The notes under the pieces: generated by a model | What the model was told of the DNA's origin: nothing | What the model saw: the letters and a program-made list of their open reading frames with translations, nothing else | The model's database searches: none | Program-made: the position numbers and the translations under genes | Assembly: GCF_905147045.1 (NCBI RefSeq) | Contig: NC_065897.1 | Span: forward strand, 5,843,001 to 5,907,000 | DNA from: Nymphalis io | Lineage: Eukaryota; Arthropoda; Insecta; Lepidoptera; Nymphalidae | Direction: 5' to 3' | DNA length: 64,000 bases | Part shown: positions 21,336 through 33,106 of the stretch, piece by piece | Layout of the letters: each line of letters begins with the position of its first letter | Numbering within the stretch: the first letter of the stretch is position 1

Positions 21336-23945
21336 AACATATATTCTCAACATAAATATAATATATGATATATATATTTGGGCCCACAATATGGTATAGT
21401 TTCAATAATTTAATGATTAATCATTAATGAAGTCCATTAAAAGTAATGGAATTCATTATGAAATTATTTAGATTTGATAATAAATTCTATTTTATTGTTT
21501 AATATTTATTTCATTTAAATTGAAAACAGTTTTCAATGGTAAGCTGTTCCTTCTGGCTCGGAAAATATATTGCCGTTTTAATTATCTTTTCAGTAGTAAT
21601 TAAAAAAATATATGTTTTATAGTAGCTGTTAGGCAAATAAACAATGATAGATTGATATAAAAGACTAATCCGAGGACAAAAATATGTCTGAATAATATTT
21701 ACCAGAATTTGATAACAAATTATCAATAGTTATTATAAAAGATTAATTTATCAACTGTCTCCAAGAACGTAGCAATGTGAGCGGCCCCGATAAACATCTT
21801 TAATCGTATGGTATCTTATGAACAATCTATCTAAATATAAAATAGTTATAACCAACTAGTGCTGTTACAGTCTTCGATTGTTATTTGTGTCTATAAATGG
21901 TTATTTCTTTTTCTATTTATAATAGTTAGGCGCGATAGCAAATGGGCCGCCCGATGGTATTTGCTTACTATATGATATTAAATTTTCAATTAAGGTTTTT
22001 AAGTGATCCAAAAAATAATCGAATCTAATACACTTTATTCTTTTATGTAAACGGAATATAGTATATTAGTCTCTTATCATTTCCAATTAAGCTTAGAATG
22101 GAATTAAAAAATATTTACGATAATAATTTTAAATTGCATTTATGGACCCCGAAAATAAATCTAACACTAAATTATTAAACCGATCAAGCTTATTTAGAAG
22201 GATTTGGTTAGGATCAGATTAGCAAACTTCAACTGTAGGTTGAAGACAATATTTTAGCGTTCGAGTCTAGATTTAGGTGTGCCAAAAATTATCAATTGAC
22301 AGAATGATATTGACAGAAGATCCAAAATGATTAAAACAATTCAAGATACAATATTTTCTGGACGTAAAGTTCAGAAACCTTATTATCTTTTTGTTTGTTT
22401 CAGATTAAGTGTAAAGTTATTAGTCGATAGCAAACATATGGAAAAATTTAATATGTAAAGTAGTGATATTAAAAGATATAAAGAATAAAGCAGAGAATCA
22501 ATATAACCTTGAAGAACACTTAAGTTTTACCGCACCAACGCTTTTTTATATTATATTTTTTGTAGTTCAATATATAAATGAGAAAAATCCTTATATTGGA
22601 ACCATAGATATTCGAAATATGAAAATGGGCATATTGTTTTTATCCAAATCATAAAACTAGGTGTTACCAATTCAAAGCGTGCAAAAGCTATTTTGTTCTT
22701 AATTGAATTGAATGTTATAACTTAGTTTTCCATGAAAACCTCATTCCATCGTCAGTAATGAAACATTTTATGTCAACTACAAGACTCGTTATCTTTGCAT
22801 GAAATGCAAAAAATTGAATTAACGATAGTTATCAAAAGTAAAGTAATTGCGTTACGTAAAAATACTTGATATTATCACACATCACATCAATTTGATAGTA
22901 ATCTTTTATAATTGAATTATAAAGCCGCATATGTCACTAATAAAGACTAGTTAGTTATCAGATTTTAATGTATGGCATAAAATTAAAAATACTTAATTCG
23001 TCCAGAAAATATTGTGTAACACTTCAAAATGAAGTAGACGTATAAAAAGTACTAGTATCTAAGCTTACTATTTTGATGTGACTTGATATTTATTAAAACA
23101 TATTCAAATATTTTCTACATTTAAAAACCAATACATTAAGTAATATTTAAGATCATTTTAAAAAAAAGAAACAGAATTCAAAAATAGAAATGCGCTTTAA
23201 AATGAAAAATAATTTATCGGGTTTTTTATATAAGCCGTTTCGAAGTATGTGAAAAACATTTAAAAATATCAGTTATATTTTAATAAATAGTTCATGAATG
23301 TTGGGAGATTTATAACAGCTTCATATTTTGATATAAAACAGAGCAGCTATTTCAATTTAATTTGTCATTACATTAAGTATGCATTGTATGTTTTAAAATG
23401 TAGTTAACATAAAGTTAGCGAGGTTAATGTCTTTGTACAAGCCATGGTGGCTATGTGTACGTATGTAGTGGAAGTATTCTAGTGGGAGCCAATAAAAACT
23501 GTAGGAAGAGGGTCGAAGAACTCTTAGTGGAACATTTCACTTTGAATAAATGAAACGCTGTTTATTATTGCTTTATTCTTTCTGTAATGTCGCTTGCGAA
23601 CAGCTATCACAGTCTTTACAAATTCAATTTAAGATTTAATCTTTTAATGCGTCTTCTGAAGGAGTTTTCGTTTGTTCTGTAATTGCATTCAATTTATTTC
23701 ATTTATTTGTTGCAGCTTAAATGTAACATATTATAACTTTCTACCCTTAAAATCATACAATTATATTTGTAAAAGAGAAAAATATACGCTTTTTTTCGAA
23801 ATTTATATATCACAATGACAACTGTGATGTATTGTCAACTAAAGCTAAATGGCGACCCTTTTTATATATCACATTTATGAATATAAAGTTTTTTTTTGTT
23901 ATTTAACGTACAAAATATGTCAATTTTGAAACCTACTTAAAGCTG
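21336..23945. other. Long AT-rich stretch without a gene
   Basis: No gene or recognisable repeat is seen apart from a possible 3'-tail scrap of SINE-A in reverse at 21928-21958 (CAAATGGGCCGCCCGATGG). The segment 23400-23560 is slightly richer in GC and contains two AATAAA-type hexamers. No frame supports a transcript end there. Confidence 0.55.
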
Positions 23946-23950
23946 AACAT

Positions 23951-24240
23951 AGTCAGTAACAGCCTGTTAATGTCCCACTGCGGGGCTAAGGCCTCCTCTC
24001 CCTTTTGAGGAGAAGATTTTGGCGTTTATTCCACCACGCTGCTCCAATGCGGGTTGGAAGAATACACATATGACATAATTCAATGAAATTAGACACATGC
24101 AGGTTTCCTCACGATGTTTTCCTTCACCGTCAAGCACGAGATGAATTATAAACACAAATTAAGCACATGAAAATTTAGTGGGTTTGAACCTACGATCATC
24201 GGTTAAGATTCACGCGTTCTAACCACTAGGCCATCTCGGC
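23951..24240 (-). mobile_element. SINE-B, full length, probable target-site duplication
   Basis: In reverse, all blocks run from CAGTAACAGCCTGTTAATG to the head CTAGGCCATCTCGGC, with box B and box A both recognisable. AACATAGTC occurs at 23946-23954 and again at 24248-24256, flanking the element with 7 extra bases at the 5' side. This is a likely target-site duplication. Confidence 0.92.
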
Positions 24241-24606
24241 TTTTAACAACATAGTCGGATATAAATAATTTTATAAATAGTTGTATAAAAGAAAGTACAA
24301 CGTTTCCTTGTGGATTTTCTGTTAATTCTTATTTGTTTTTCATTACTTTATTGAGTCTACATTAAAGAACATTAGAGGCCAATCTGCTCGAAAGTGTTTG
24401 CCTGGGAGCTTAACTATCTTGTACTCGCACTTATACACTAACGATATTCTGATGGGGTTTCAAAGAAGCTGCTATCAATTACCATACTAAGGGATACACA
24501 TGTGTCTACATACAGTTTTTATATTCTACTTTAATAGGTACAGATTATTGCAAATGCTTGTAGTATTTTTAAAATTTTTATATACATAATCAATGCAAGG
24601 GGCAAC
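24241..24606. other. AT-rich stretch without a gene
   Basis: Nothing recognised apart from the duplication at its start. Confidence 0.5.
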
Positions 24607-24772
24607 ATGACAATAGTTAGAACATAAGAATTTATTTAAAGGTTACGGGTTCAAATTTAGACAAGCATATACTCATATGTATCTTCCAATCCCCATTGGA
24701 GCAGTGTGGCGGAATCCAAACGATATATAAAAAAGAGGACCTTAACTCAAGACATATACAGGTTGTTATGTT
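24607..24772 (+). mobile_element. SINE-B, badly worn
   Basis: The head-like ACAATAGTTAGAACATAAGAA is followed by box B-like ACGGGTTCAAATTTAG. Blocks resembling CCCCATTGGAGCAGTGTGGCGG and GAGGACCTTAACTC come next, with large gaps between them. Confidence 0.6.
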
Positions 24773-24976
24773 ACCTTAATGAATGTCTAAATGAGTTTAT
24801 TTTGTTTTGAATATCTTTGGAACAAAAGACGATATTGATTTCAAAGTAATTTTATACGACGCACCAATATTTTTTTATAATCAAATATATATTAATTTAA
24901 TGTCCAAAACCTTGAAGATATTTTTTTGTTATATATATCTGTATTGGATATTTTATAAGATAATATTATCTATACC

Positions 24977-25275
24977 GTAACAGCCTGTGAATGTCCCACT
25001 GCTGGGCTAAAGGCCTCCTCTCCTCTTTTTGAGGAGAAGGTTTGGAGCTTATTCCACCACGCTGCTCCAATGCGGGTTGATAGAATTCACATGTGGCAGA
25101 ATTTCAGTGAAATTAGACACATGCAGGTTTCCTCACGATGTTTTCCTTCACCGTAAAGCACGAGATGAATTATAATCACAAATTAAGCACATGAAAATTC
25201 AGTGGTGCTTGCCCGGCTTTGAACCCACGATCATCGGTTAAGATTCACGCGTTCTTACCACAGGGCCATCTCGGC
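24977..25275 (-). mobile_element. SINE-B, full length
   Basis: All blocks are intact in reverse, from GTAACAGCCTGTGAATGTCC to the head GGGCCATCTCGGC. It is among the least diverged copies in the window. A possible short duplication, CTATAC, occurs at both ends. Confidence 0.93.
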
Positions 25276-25327
25276 TATACATTATATACTATATAATGAC
25301 TAAGATATTGATAGTGATTCGATAGTG

Positions 25328-25545
25328 ATAAGATGAATAATCAACTGCGTAGGAGATGTTATAGTGCTCAAATATGTGCGCAAACTCAGGTGCGCTCATT
25401 TACTCTCAAAATCCGATACGATTGGAGAGTGTTCAGATGCAGGAACAATGGTTTTACGTACTTTCCGAGGTACGAGAATGAAAACTGCCAACTCCCAATC
25501 GATATAGTGACTGAAAACCCTGCGATTGTTTATTAGTCCTACTTA
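25328..25545 (-). mobile_element. SINE-C, internally deleted
   Basis: Reverse blocks in order: AACTGCGTAGGAGATGTTATA, GTGCGCAAACTCAGGTGCGC, CTCAAAATCCGATACGATTGG, TTTTACGTACTTTCCGAGG and AAAACTGCCAACTCCC. The head is lost. It lies 52 bp from a SINE-B. Confidence 0.75.
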
Positions 25546-26046
25546 AACAACGAGGTCGCTTCCAATCAGTATTAGATATATTACATATTAAGATGATATT
25601 TAATTAGTATTTTTAAAATACATACTTTTAATTATATCCATGGAACATAGAGACTCCTTACAGTGCAATATAAACTTTTGAATCTTTCAAAGAGAAATTA
25701 AGAAAAGTTTTTTTTATATGCCGTTGGTAATTCCACCACATTTTACTTAGGAACAAATGGTAACCGTCAGCTTAAGCAAAAATCTTATAACATTTGAATC
25801 CTTCGTATTTTAACATAAAAAAATAAAATGATTTATGAACTGATAATGATATTGAGTTATATCATAATATCAAATGACATTCAATAAGTTAAAATTGTTC
25901 AAAGACGTACTTACCGCTATAGCAAAATATTCCAGGCAACCTTTAACGAAACTTATCTGTAACAGTTTAGAAATAACAATCTGCGAAATTAAACATCGAC
26001 AAAATAATAAAAACATAGTATATATTATTATACTTAATTCATTTGT
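25546..26046. other. AT-rich stretch without a gene
   Basis: Nothing recognised. Confidence 0.55.
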
Positions 26047-26247
26047 TTATAATTCTTCTCGTGCTTGACGGTGAAGGAAAACATCGTGAGGAAACCTGCG
26101 TGTATCTAATTTATCTGAAATTCTGCCTCATGTGTATTCTCCCAACCCGCATTGAAGCAGCGTGGTGGAATAAGCTCCAAAACCTTCTCCTCACAAAGGG
26201 AGAGGAGGTCTTAGCCCAGCAGTGGGACATTTACAGGCTGTTACTTA
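26047..26247 (+). mobile_element. SINE-B, 5'-truncated
   Basis: The copy begins at TATAATTCTTCTCGTGCTTG and continues without a gap to GTGGGACATTTACAGGCTGTTACT. The tRNA-like head is absent, as expected of incomplete reverse transcription. Confidence 0.9.
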
Positions 26248-26925
26248 CTCACTAGTTTATATCTCACATGTATGTACGTACAATGGATGTTAAATGATAA
26301 TACATGTATATATATTATCATTTAGCATTTAGCTATAAATTATTAAATAAAAATTTACCTTAAAATACAAATTAGTGTTGCTTGGTTGATTGAAGAAATT
26401 TCAACGAGTATTCAAATTACGATGCATAATTAGATGGCATGCACAGTATGGCGGCTCTCGTGTAGCGCGTTCCATTCTATTTTTATTTGTACGGTATTAT
26501 AGTTGCTATAAGATTGAGTTATAAGGAGCGGTATTATTTGTTTGGAATTGTAATATATATAAACATTTAAGCTCGTTTGGGAAGATACCATAAACTCATC
26601 ACATTGACCCGGTAAACAGAAATACTTAAAAATGTTATATTCCGGTAAAACCCGTAGTTTATGTTCTTTTAGACATTCATCCTACGATATAATATTTTGC
26701 TAAAATTAAAATATTTTAAGACTCAATTCTGGAAATTTGAAATATTTATTAATTTCTCATCGGCATGAGAAGTAACAATTCGGCATTACCTTTAGAGCGA
26801 GTCTTTTAATTAAATAAGTCAGTATCAGTAATATAATATATACAAAATTTTGTAACGGTCTTTGATTGCCTTCATTTTTAATTAGTAATTATTTGTTGGT
26901 AACCTAGTGGCTGTTATGTTTACAT
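26248..26925. other. Stretch without a recognised gene
   Basis: Nothing recognised. A slightly GC-richer patch at 26425-26475 (GGCGGCTCTCGTGTAGCGCG) has no assigned identity. Confidence 0.5.
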
Positions 26926-27115
26926 ATATATATATAAGGGAAATTCCACTAACTGACTCATAAAGAGATCTCCAAAACTATAGCTCCGCTTGACTTGAAA
27001 TTCAGCATAGTTACTCCTTACGCTTGTACACTCACTAATAATTTGACGCAAATCGTATTCAAAATATTTTTTTCATTATCTATCCGTATGAAGCTGAATG
27101 TGAAGCCAGTTATAT
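26926..27115 (+). mobile_element. Hel-F copy 2, Helitron-like and worn
   Basis: A short (TA)n run is followed directly by GAGATCTCCAAAACTATAGC, TTCAGCATAGTTACTCC, TTGACGCAAATCGTATTC and GAAGCTGAATGTGAAGCCAG. The order matches the body of the copy at 19155-19333. The CTAGT end is no longer visible. Confidence 0.5.
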
Positions 27116-27503
27116 ATTCGATTATAGTTTTATTAATTTAAACCCATTTGATTTATGTAAAGTCCATTATACGTTGTAAGACAATTTTGTGAATTGTGTG
27201 TACGGTGTTTAAAATATTGCAATATTTATTAACTATTTTTACCTCTAGATATCCGTATTTGTAATTCAATGCACGCGTGGTTTGGGAAATATCCATGTGG
27301 TTGCATATATAACGAAAGTTTTAACTTATGACTCCTTGTCATAACTTTACCTGCTCTAACCGTATTTGCATTTAAATTATTATTAAACATATTTTCTAAG
27401 TTACGTTACTAATTTTAATAAATGCATTAAAAACTGAAAATTGTACTATTTATTAACGCATGCTAGTGAATTCTTTGAATTTGAATTTTAGTCAGGAGGT
27501 TTT

Positions 27504-27545
27504 AAAAAAATTCAGTCGACATAAAAATGACGACTGAATTTTTTT
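27504..27545. other. Perfect 15-bp hairpin
   Basis: AAAAAAATTCAGTCG (27504-27518) pairs perfectly with CGACTGAATTTTTTT (27531-27545) across a 12-nt loop. On either strand the transcript would form a stem followed by T residues. It is too short for a typical miRNA precursor. Its function is unknown. Confidence 0.85.
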
Positions 27546-28163
27546 TACATTTTAAATATTTGCTTAACATCCCGAATGTGTTTTCTAATTTATGAATTAC
27601 AATATTTCAGGCCAGGTGAGTGATTTTTTATTTTATTTTATAAAAGAAAGCTGTATTCAATTTTGTTTTTTATATTAAGTACAATCTTAAATAACTTAAA
27701 TATAAAAATGGCACACCTCACTTATAGGCTAACTTAACATGCATAGGAAAAAAAATTACATTCTTTATAAGAAAACTTAAAAAAGAAAAAAGGAACTAAA
27801 TTACGTAAAGTAAGCAAAAAAAGAGGAACTTATGATCAGCACAGAAGTATTGTCTGTGCCTTTTGTGTATCTTATATTTAATTTGTTTCAATGTTGTTTT
27901 AATGTGCATACATGTTTATACCAGGCAGTATCACAATGTTAGTTTCACGATTAATAATTCATAGAAATAAAAATATTCATAGGCAATATAAATATAAGTT
28001 TGCTTAAACGCAAAGTCTAGATGACTTCTTCATTGACTCGGAATGTGTACCAGTTGACTTCTTTGAATGAATTTTATGAATTAATTATTTAAAAATATAT
28101 ATAAATAATTATTTTTATTAATAATATTAAAAATTTTACAAAGCCATAATGGTTCCTATGGTT

Positions 28164-28196
28164 CCAATATGGGGCCAATATGGGGCCAATATGGGG
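28164..28196. repeat. Three tandem copies of CCAATATGGGG
   Basis: The 11-bp unit is repeated three times without mismatch at 28164-28174, 28175-28185 and 28186-28196. Confidence 0.95.
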
Positions 28197-28679
28197 GTCA
28201 AAGAACAATACATAATATAAGGTGAAAACAGATATATTTGCGCAGAATAAATATTTAAAAAACACGTGTGTACTTCTTCATAAAATTCATCCGGTGATTT
28301 ATATCACAATGACAAATTGATTAAGTTTTCATTAATGATGAGAAAATTTTATTACGATAAGAAAGTTCGAAGAGGTTATTTGTGTAGGTGAACATAGTGG
28401 TAACATCAACATTTTACAAAATAAATGTGCTGATATAAAGGTCAATAACCTATTTATAAACTCGATTATCTGTCTGTACACGTACTATGCTAAATAGAAT
28501 CCATTCGTCACACAATTTTGCTAAACTAGATTGACACACAATTAATAAAATACTTTTTAATATTCAGAGGGTTATGCATTCAATCCAAAAGTATTTTTTT
28601 ATAATTAATGTGGTACATACCGACATATATATGATAATAGGTTGGCGAATTGGAAAAGACATTGGCTTTTATGAAATTA

Positions 28680-28790
28680 GAAACTAAGTTAAGTCCCTTG
28701 TGCCTGTAATTGCTGTTTATCGGTAGTAGAATAAGTGGGTGGTACTAGTAGGTAACCCAGACTGGTTTGCATAAATTCCTAAAACCAAGT
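28680..28790 (-). mobile_element. SINE-A 5' half with deletions
   Basis: In reverse: GTCCCTTGTGCCTGTAATT, then directly TGCTGTTTATCGG, GTGGGTGGTACTAG, AACCCAGACTGGTTTGCAT. The middle segment with the GAGTGAGCCAGTG core is deleted. Confidence 0.7.
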
Positions 28791-29282
28791 GAATATTATA
28801 TTTCACATTATAATATGTGGTTTGTTTTATTATTATTTTTATTTAAAGTGTAATTGTGTAAAGTTTTAACAAATAACTGATATCTGTATATTCAATCGCG
28901 TTGTTTAGTATGGACTGTCAAAGCGTATGAATACATTTCCCGCTTGATGCAAATGTGGCCAACGGTTGGAAAATTATGCAAGCCGTTCATTAAAGCCTAG
29001 TGCACTGTAATGTTGCCGTATTTCTGTCAAAAAAACACATTTTTAAATTTATTATCCATACGATTTTACCGATAAAAGTTTGGATTATTATTAACCTTTT
29101 GAAATTGAATAGATCGTATTTAAATCTACTTAACAATATCTAGCTGTTGAAAACTATGTTTTTTTTATTAAATCTATTTCCTCCGTCTCCAAATTAATAT
29201 GCAATGATTTAATTGAATTGCGTATATAATATCTACATTGGAATTGATATAGAGTTTTCCACTTATAAAGTATAAAAAGGAG
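28791..29282. other. AT-rich stretch without a gene
   Basis: Nothing recognised. Confidence 0.55.
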
Positions 29283-29380
29283 TAAAGTAACTGCCTGTAA
29301 AGGTCTCACTGTTTATCTTAGGCCTCCTCTTTTTGAGGAGAAGTATTCGAGCTAATTCTTCCACGCTGCGCCTATGTATG
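29283..29380 (-). mobile_element. SINE-B 3' fragment, worn
   Basis: Reverse blocks: GTAACTGCCTGTAAAGGTC, TAGGCCTCCTCTTTTTGAGG, AATTCTTCCACGCTGCGCC. Confidence 0.75.
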
Positions 29381-30504
29381 TTATATTGTGAAAAATACTT
29401 ACATTTTTTTTAAATAATTTTTACGTCAAATTCAGCTAAGTCGCTAGCATGAACGGCTACAAATGAAATCAGGCCTGTTATAATTCCATGCCTACGAAAT
29501 GTTGGTTCTAAATTCTGATTGACCGGCTCATTTTTCTCATTGCATGTAAGATTATCACATCGCGTACATAAAGAAGCTTATTAAAAAAATGGAATCGTCA
29601 TTTAATAAAATAAAATTTAATTTAAATCTATTACTGATTCGGAATATAAATCTACCGAGTAGTACAGACAAGTAACTCAAAAGTTACACTTCACAATCAA
29701 ACGTAATACATATAATATCGTATACATATTATATAACGATTATAGGTATTAATTCAGACATTGTGTTAAAATAGATCAAGGAAACGCTATAAACGTTGCA
29801 GCCTGATCGCCCGAGCATATAGCATAGACGACGTAGCACAGCGTCCTACAGTAGTTATGCTCCACAATATTCGACAGTATTACTGTCAGAACGTGCTAAC
29901 GCATTCAAAACCCTTAACTGGGAAATGCTGTATTCCATACTGATGTTAATACACAACAATTAAGCAATTTGTCAAAATTAAAATTACAATAAAATAATTG
30001 AAATACCATTAAATATTGTATCAAATCTCTATTATGTATAGAGAATTATTATTTTTGAGTTTTTTTTTGGAATAATTTTATATTCGCACATATATAAATG
30101 TATCCGTGCCTTACGTACCGTCCTATTATTACAATTACTTGCAAATTGTATAGTAATTTTACATCATACCTTCATATACAAACTAATATATATTAAATTA
30201 TAAAATATATCAATTATATAATATAATGTATAAATTACTTTGTATATTTACTTCGTATTATCTAATACATTTAGATTAAAAACGTTTATAGAACAAATTT
30301 TTATGTAAATAATAATTTTTGAGTGATAGATAATTTATATAAATGCCTTATTCGCTTTATCAGTAAATTATAAGTTTTACTTACGTTATTTATCGACATA
30401 AGCGAAATGAAGTTGCTGACGTAACTTTTTTAAAATTAAATTTAGGATAGCAGAACAACTAATAAGCTATCTAATGACAGTCATTACCGCTGATTGGAAC
30501 TATA
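29381..30504. other. Stretch without a recognised gene
   Basis: The segment 29790-29945 is richer in GC and has longish minus-strand frames broken by two stops. I do not recognise any protein in it. The rest is AT-rich. Confidence 0.45.
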
Positions 30505-30690
30505 AAACTATTAAACATCCCTTACATCGCCAACCATTGGAACTAAGATAAAATAATGTAATTTTTACCTTTAAATTGTAGCACATAATTTAAATTGGAA
30601 CTCATCACAAGGACTACTATTTGGCGATAGAATAATTGATTAGCGGATGGGGGTGGAGACAACAGACAACTCCCCACATAACCCTTACTA
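30505..30690 (-). mobile_element. SINE-A, badly worn
   Basis: Reverse blocks in order: TCCCTTACATCGCCAACC, TTGGAACTAAGATAAAAT, ACTATTTGGCGATAGAATAA, and AACCCTTACTAAAT. Confidence 0.5.
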
Positions 30691-31045
30691 AATAAATATT
30701 AGTAAATATAAATAGTACGTTTCATTTAATCATATAACAGTTACTTATAAATTACTTTATTTTGTATTTAAATTGAATTTATCTGTTATCTATTTTTATA
30801 TCAAAACAATATTTATTGACTGATTATATAATCACTTTCGCTAATACGATTTTAGTGTTTCTGTCAGTTTGGTAATGCGGCAAATTGAGTTGGGTCATGT
30901 CAGCGCGATTGAGCTATTTCGAATGTAATTGAGAAAATTATTAGCTACGGGATTTCTTAGTATAACCAATATTATTATGCTCGTGTTTCGCGAGATTTCC
31001 CATGGCCTTACGATTATATTATATCAAGTTCTTTTAGCACAGTAA

Positions 31046-31250
31046 CTGCCTCGTTGATCTAGCAGCTAGCTAGCAGACATAAGGCCGCAGATCTTGGGGT
31101 TCCAGGACAAAAGTTGGGCGGGCCAGTAAAAAGTTATTGGTTTTCTGTCGAAAGATTCTCAGAAGCAGCCCGGAGTCTGGAAGCTGGAAGTGTGTACACT
31201 CCCGAGCCTCGGAAAGCACGTTAAGCTCCTGAATTCTCTCCAATCGGGAG
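31046..31250 (+). mobile_element. SINE-C, 5' half
   Basis: A tRNA-like head (CTGCCTCGTTGATCTAGCAG, box B-like GGGGTTCCAGG) is followed by CCAGTAAAAAGTTATTGG, TTTTCTGTCGAAAGATTCTC, AGTGTGTACACTCCCGAGCC, and TCGGAAAGCACGTTAAGC. It then passes into a CATCATCATC run. The head carries a duplicated AGCTAGC within the D-arm region. Confidence 0.85.
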
Positions 31251-31796
31251 GACATCATCATCACCATCATCGTCCATGATTTGTATTTCGACATTCATTT
31301 TTATTCTTGAAATATCAATAATAGAATGCTTTCTTCTTATTAGTCAGTAAAATATAAATAATTACGATAACAAATACAAAATCAGTATCGGGAATTTCGT
31401 CTATTAAATTCAAATACATGTAATAAACGTACTATTTTGTAAATAATTGTCGTCGTGACACTCTCTCTCTGACACTCACAAAAACGAACGTACATAAAAA
31501 TAATTATAATATAACAATTATATTTTAGTTGACATTAGTTAAAGTTACGAGCTGCCAATTTATATAACATTTTATATAAATCTCACGTACTCATGTTTGA
31601 GTTGTAGCCCTCTAGCAGCTTAATAGAAGTAATTTTATCCTACAACACCTGTCACCGGAACATTTGTGACGAGTGAAATTTAATTAAAACCTAATTTCGG
31701 AAACCATACATACGCCAGACAGCGTACTTCGCATTCAATCATAATATGTGATTATATTTGTTCAACGCTTTTTTTATTAATAAGCTGTGAAAATAT
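31251..31796. other. AT-rich stretch without a gene
   Basis: Nothing recognised beyond the short CATCATCATCACCATCATC run at its start. Confidence 0.5.
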
Positions 31797-32000
31797 TTAA
31801 AATATACCAATTTTCTCTGCGAATTCTGGGGGTGCTGCAATTTTGCGCTCGTCACTGTTCCTAGCAAACGGAGCAGGTATCATAACACCCTTGCTATGAT
31901 CTTATGCATCATAAGGAGACTGAACTAAAACTTTAATATCGTCCACTTTCACCTTGAGACGAAGCCGGTGTTGCTCTTCCTTACCGAGATCCAGATATCC
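31797..32000 (-). pseudogene. Unidentified protein-like remnant
   Basis: I do not recognise this protein. One minus-strand frame of 68 codons (including its final TAA at 31797-31799) has a balanced composition, with mixed charged, hydrophobic and Pro residues. It is broken by a single in-frame TAA at 31902-31904. The residues before the stop include HRLRLKVKVDDIKVLVQSP. After it comes MIPAPFARNSDERKIAAPPE. Local GC is higher than in the flanks. It could be a decayed transposon fragment, a pseudo-exon or chance. No splice sites convince me. Confidence 0.3.
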
Positions 32001-33106
32001 TCACTAGCTGATACCTCTTTCCTCGCCCCCCTTTAACTAAAAATTATCAATGTGCTGCGAGTTATGTTGTTTTTATAGGATCTCTATATATTCATAACAA
32101 TTTATATAATCTTAATCTTATTAATAAAACAACAACTTTTTATAAACAATACAGATGTATTATGTAAGAAGGATAGATTCTCCACGTGCAGATATTCTTT
32201 GTATTATTCGTGAGCATGTATAATGGTTTTAAATCATTGCAAGTGCTTCATCCGATTACGGTACGTGACAGACGCACCTGCAGTGTAGTTTTGCGTAAAA
32301 TGCGTTGTATAAATATATTGCGTTCTCCATATTATATAATAACAACTTCGTATGAAGTATTGAAGAAAAAATCTTAAATGCAATTTTGGCAATGGATATT
32401 CTCAACGGAGACTATATAGCTACTGAGCAGATAATGTAGGGTATAATGTATGCATAGGACGAAGGACGATATGACGAGATTTTTACGAATACGAATAGGA
32501 AAGTATCAGGGACTAACAGCTCCCATCATCGACAGAATTTTTTGCCAAAAAGGTCCAACAGTTTTGTTGTTTTGAACCAGATTTCGAACCTGCAAACTGC
32601 AATCTGCAACTTTACAAGCTTACTACTCAAATCAACGAGTTAGTTGAGTTGATAATTTTTTTATTGTAACAATTATCATTTTAATATACGTTTTTAAATT
32701 CAAAATAACGTATCTTCTTTCTTATGGAACTGTACACCGTTCAATCGTAACACACTTTTAAAGATACGCCATAACAGTATGGTGCATTAAATACACTAAA
32801 TTAGTTTTCTTTGAAAGATTTTAGTTTATTTCTGACAACAAATATTGCAGACAATGTTTGGTAATTGAAATAATTTGATAATAATATAGATTTTTCTTAT
32901 ATATAATATATTATATTTATTATATTATATATATAATGTATGTAATATTAAGAAGGAAAATAAAACAATGTTTAAATAACAAACAAAATAATACTTTTAT
33001 CCGTCAACATTCATAGCAATTGAGAAAAAAAAAACATATCGTTATTTTATAGAAGGAACAGATATAAATGAACATTTCATATTGTTACTAGAGCATATAA
33101 ATGTTT
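32001..33106. other. AT-rich stretch without a gene
   Basis: Nothing recognised. A 63-codon frame near 32186 has no protein-like features that I can name. A TATATTA-rich low-complexity patch lies at 32895-32945. Confidence 0.5.

Larger units (their letters stand above)
27116..28679. other. AT-rich stretch without a gene
   Basis: Apart from the hairpin at 27504-27545 and the small tandem repeat at 28164-28196, no feature is recognised. Confidence 0.55.

Noticed and set aside
23400..23560. Possible transcript 3' end with AATAAA signals
   Set aside because: AATAAA-type hexamers are expected by chance in DNA this AT-rich, and no upstream reading frame supports it.
28164..28196. CRISPR-like array
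   Set aside because: Three direct 11-bp repeats with no spacers, in a eukaryotic genome.
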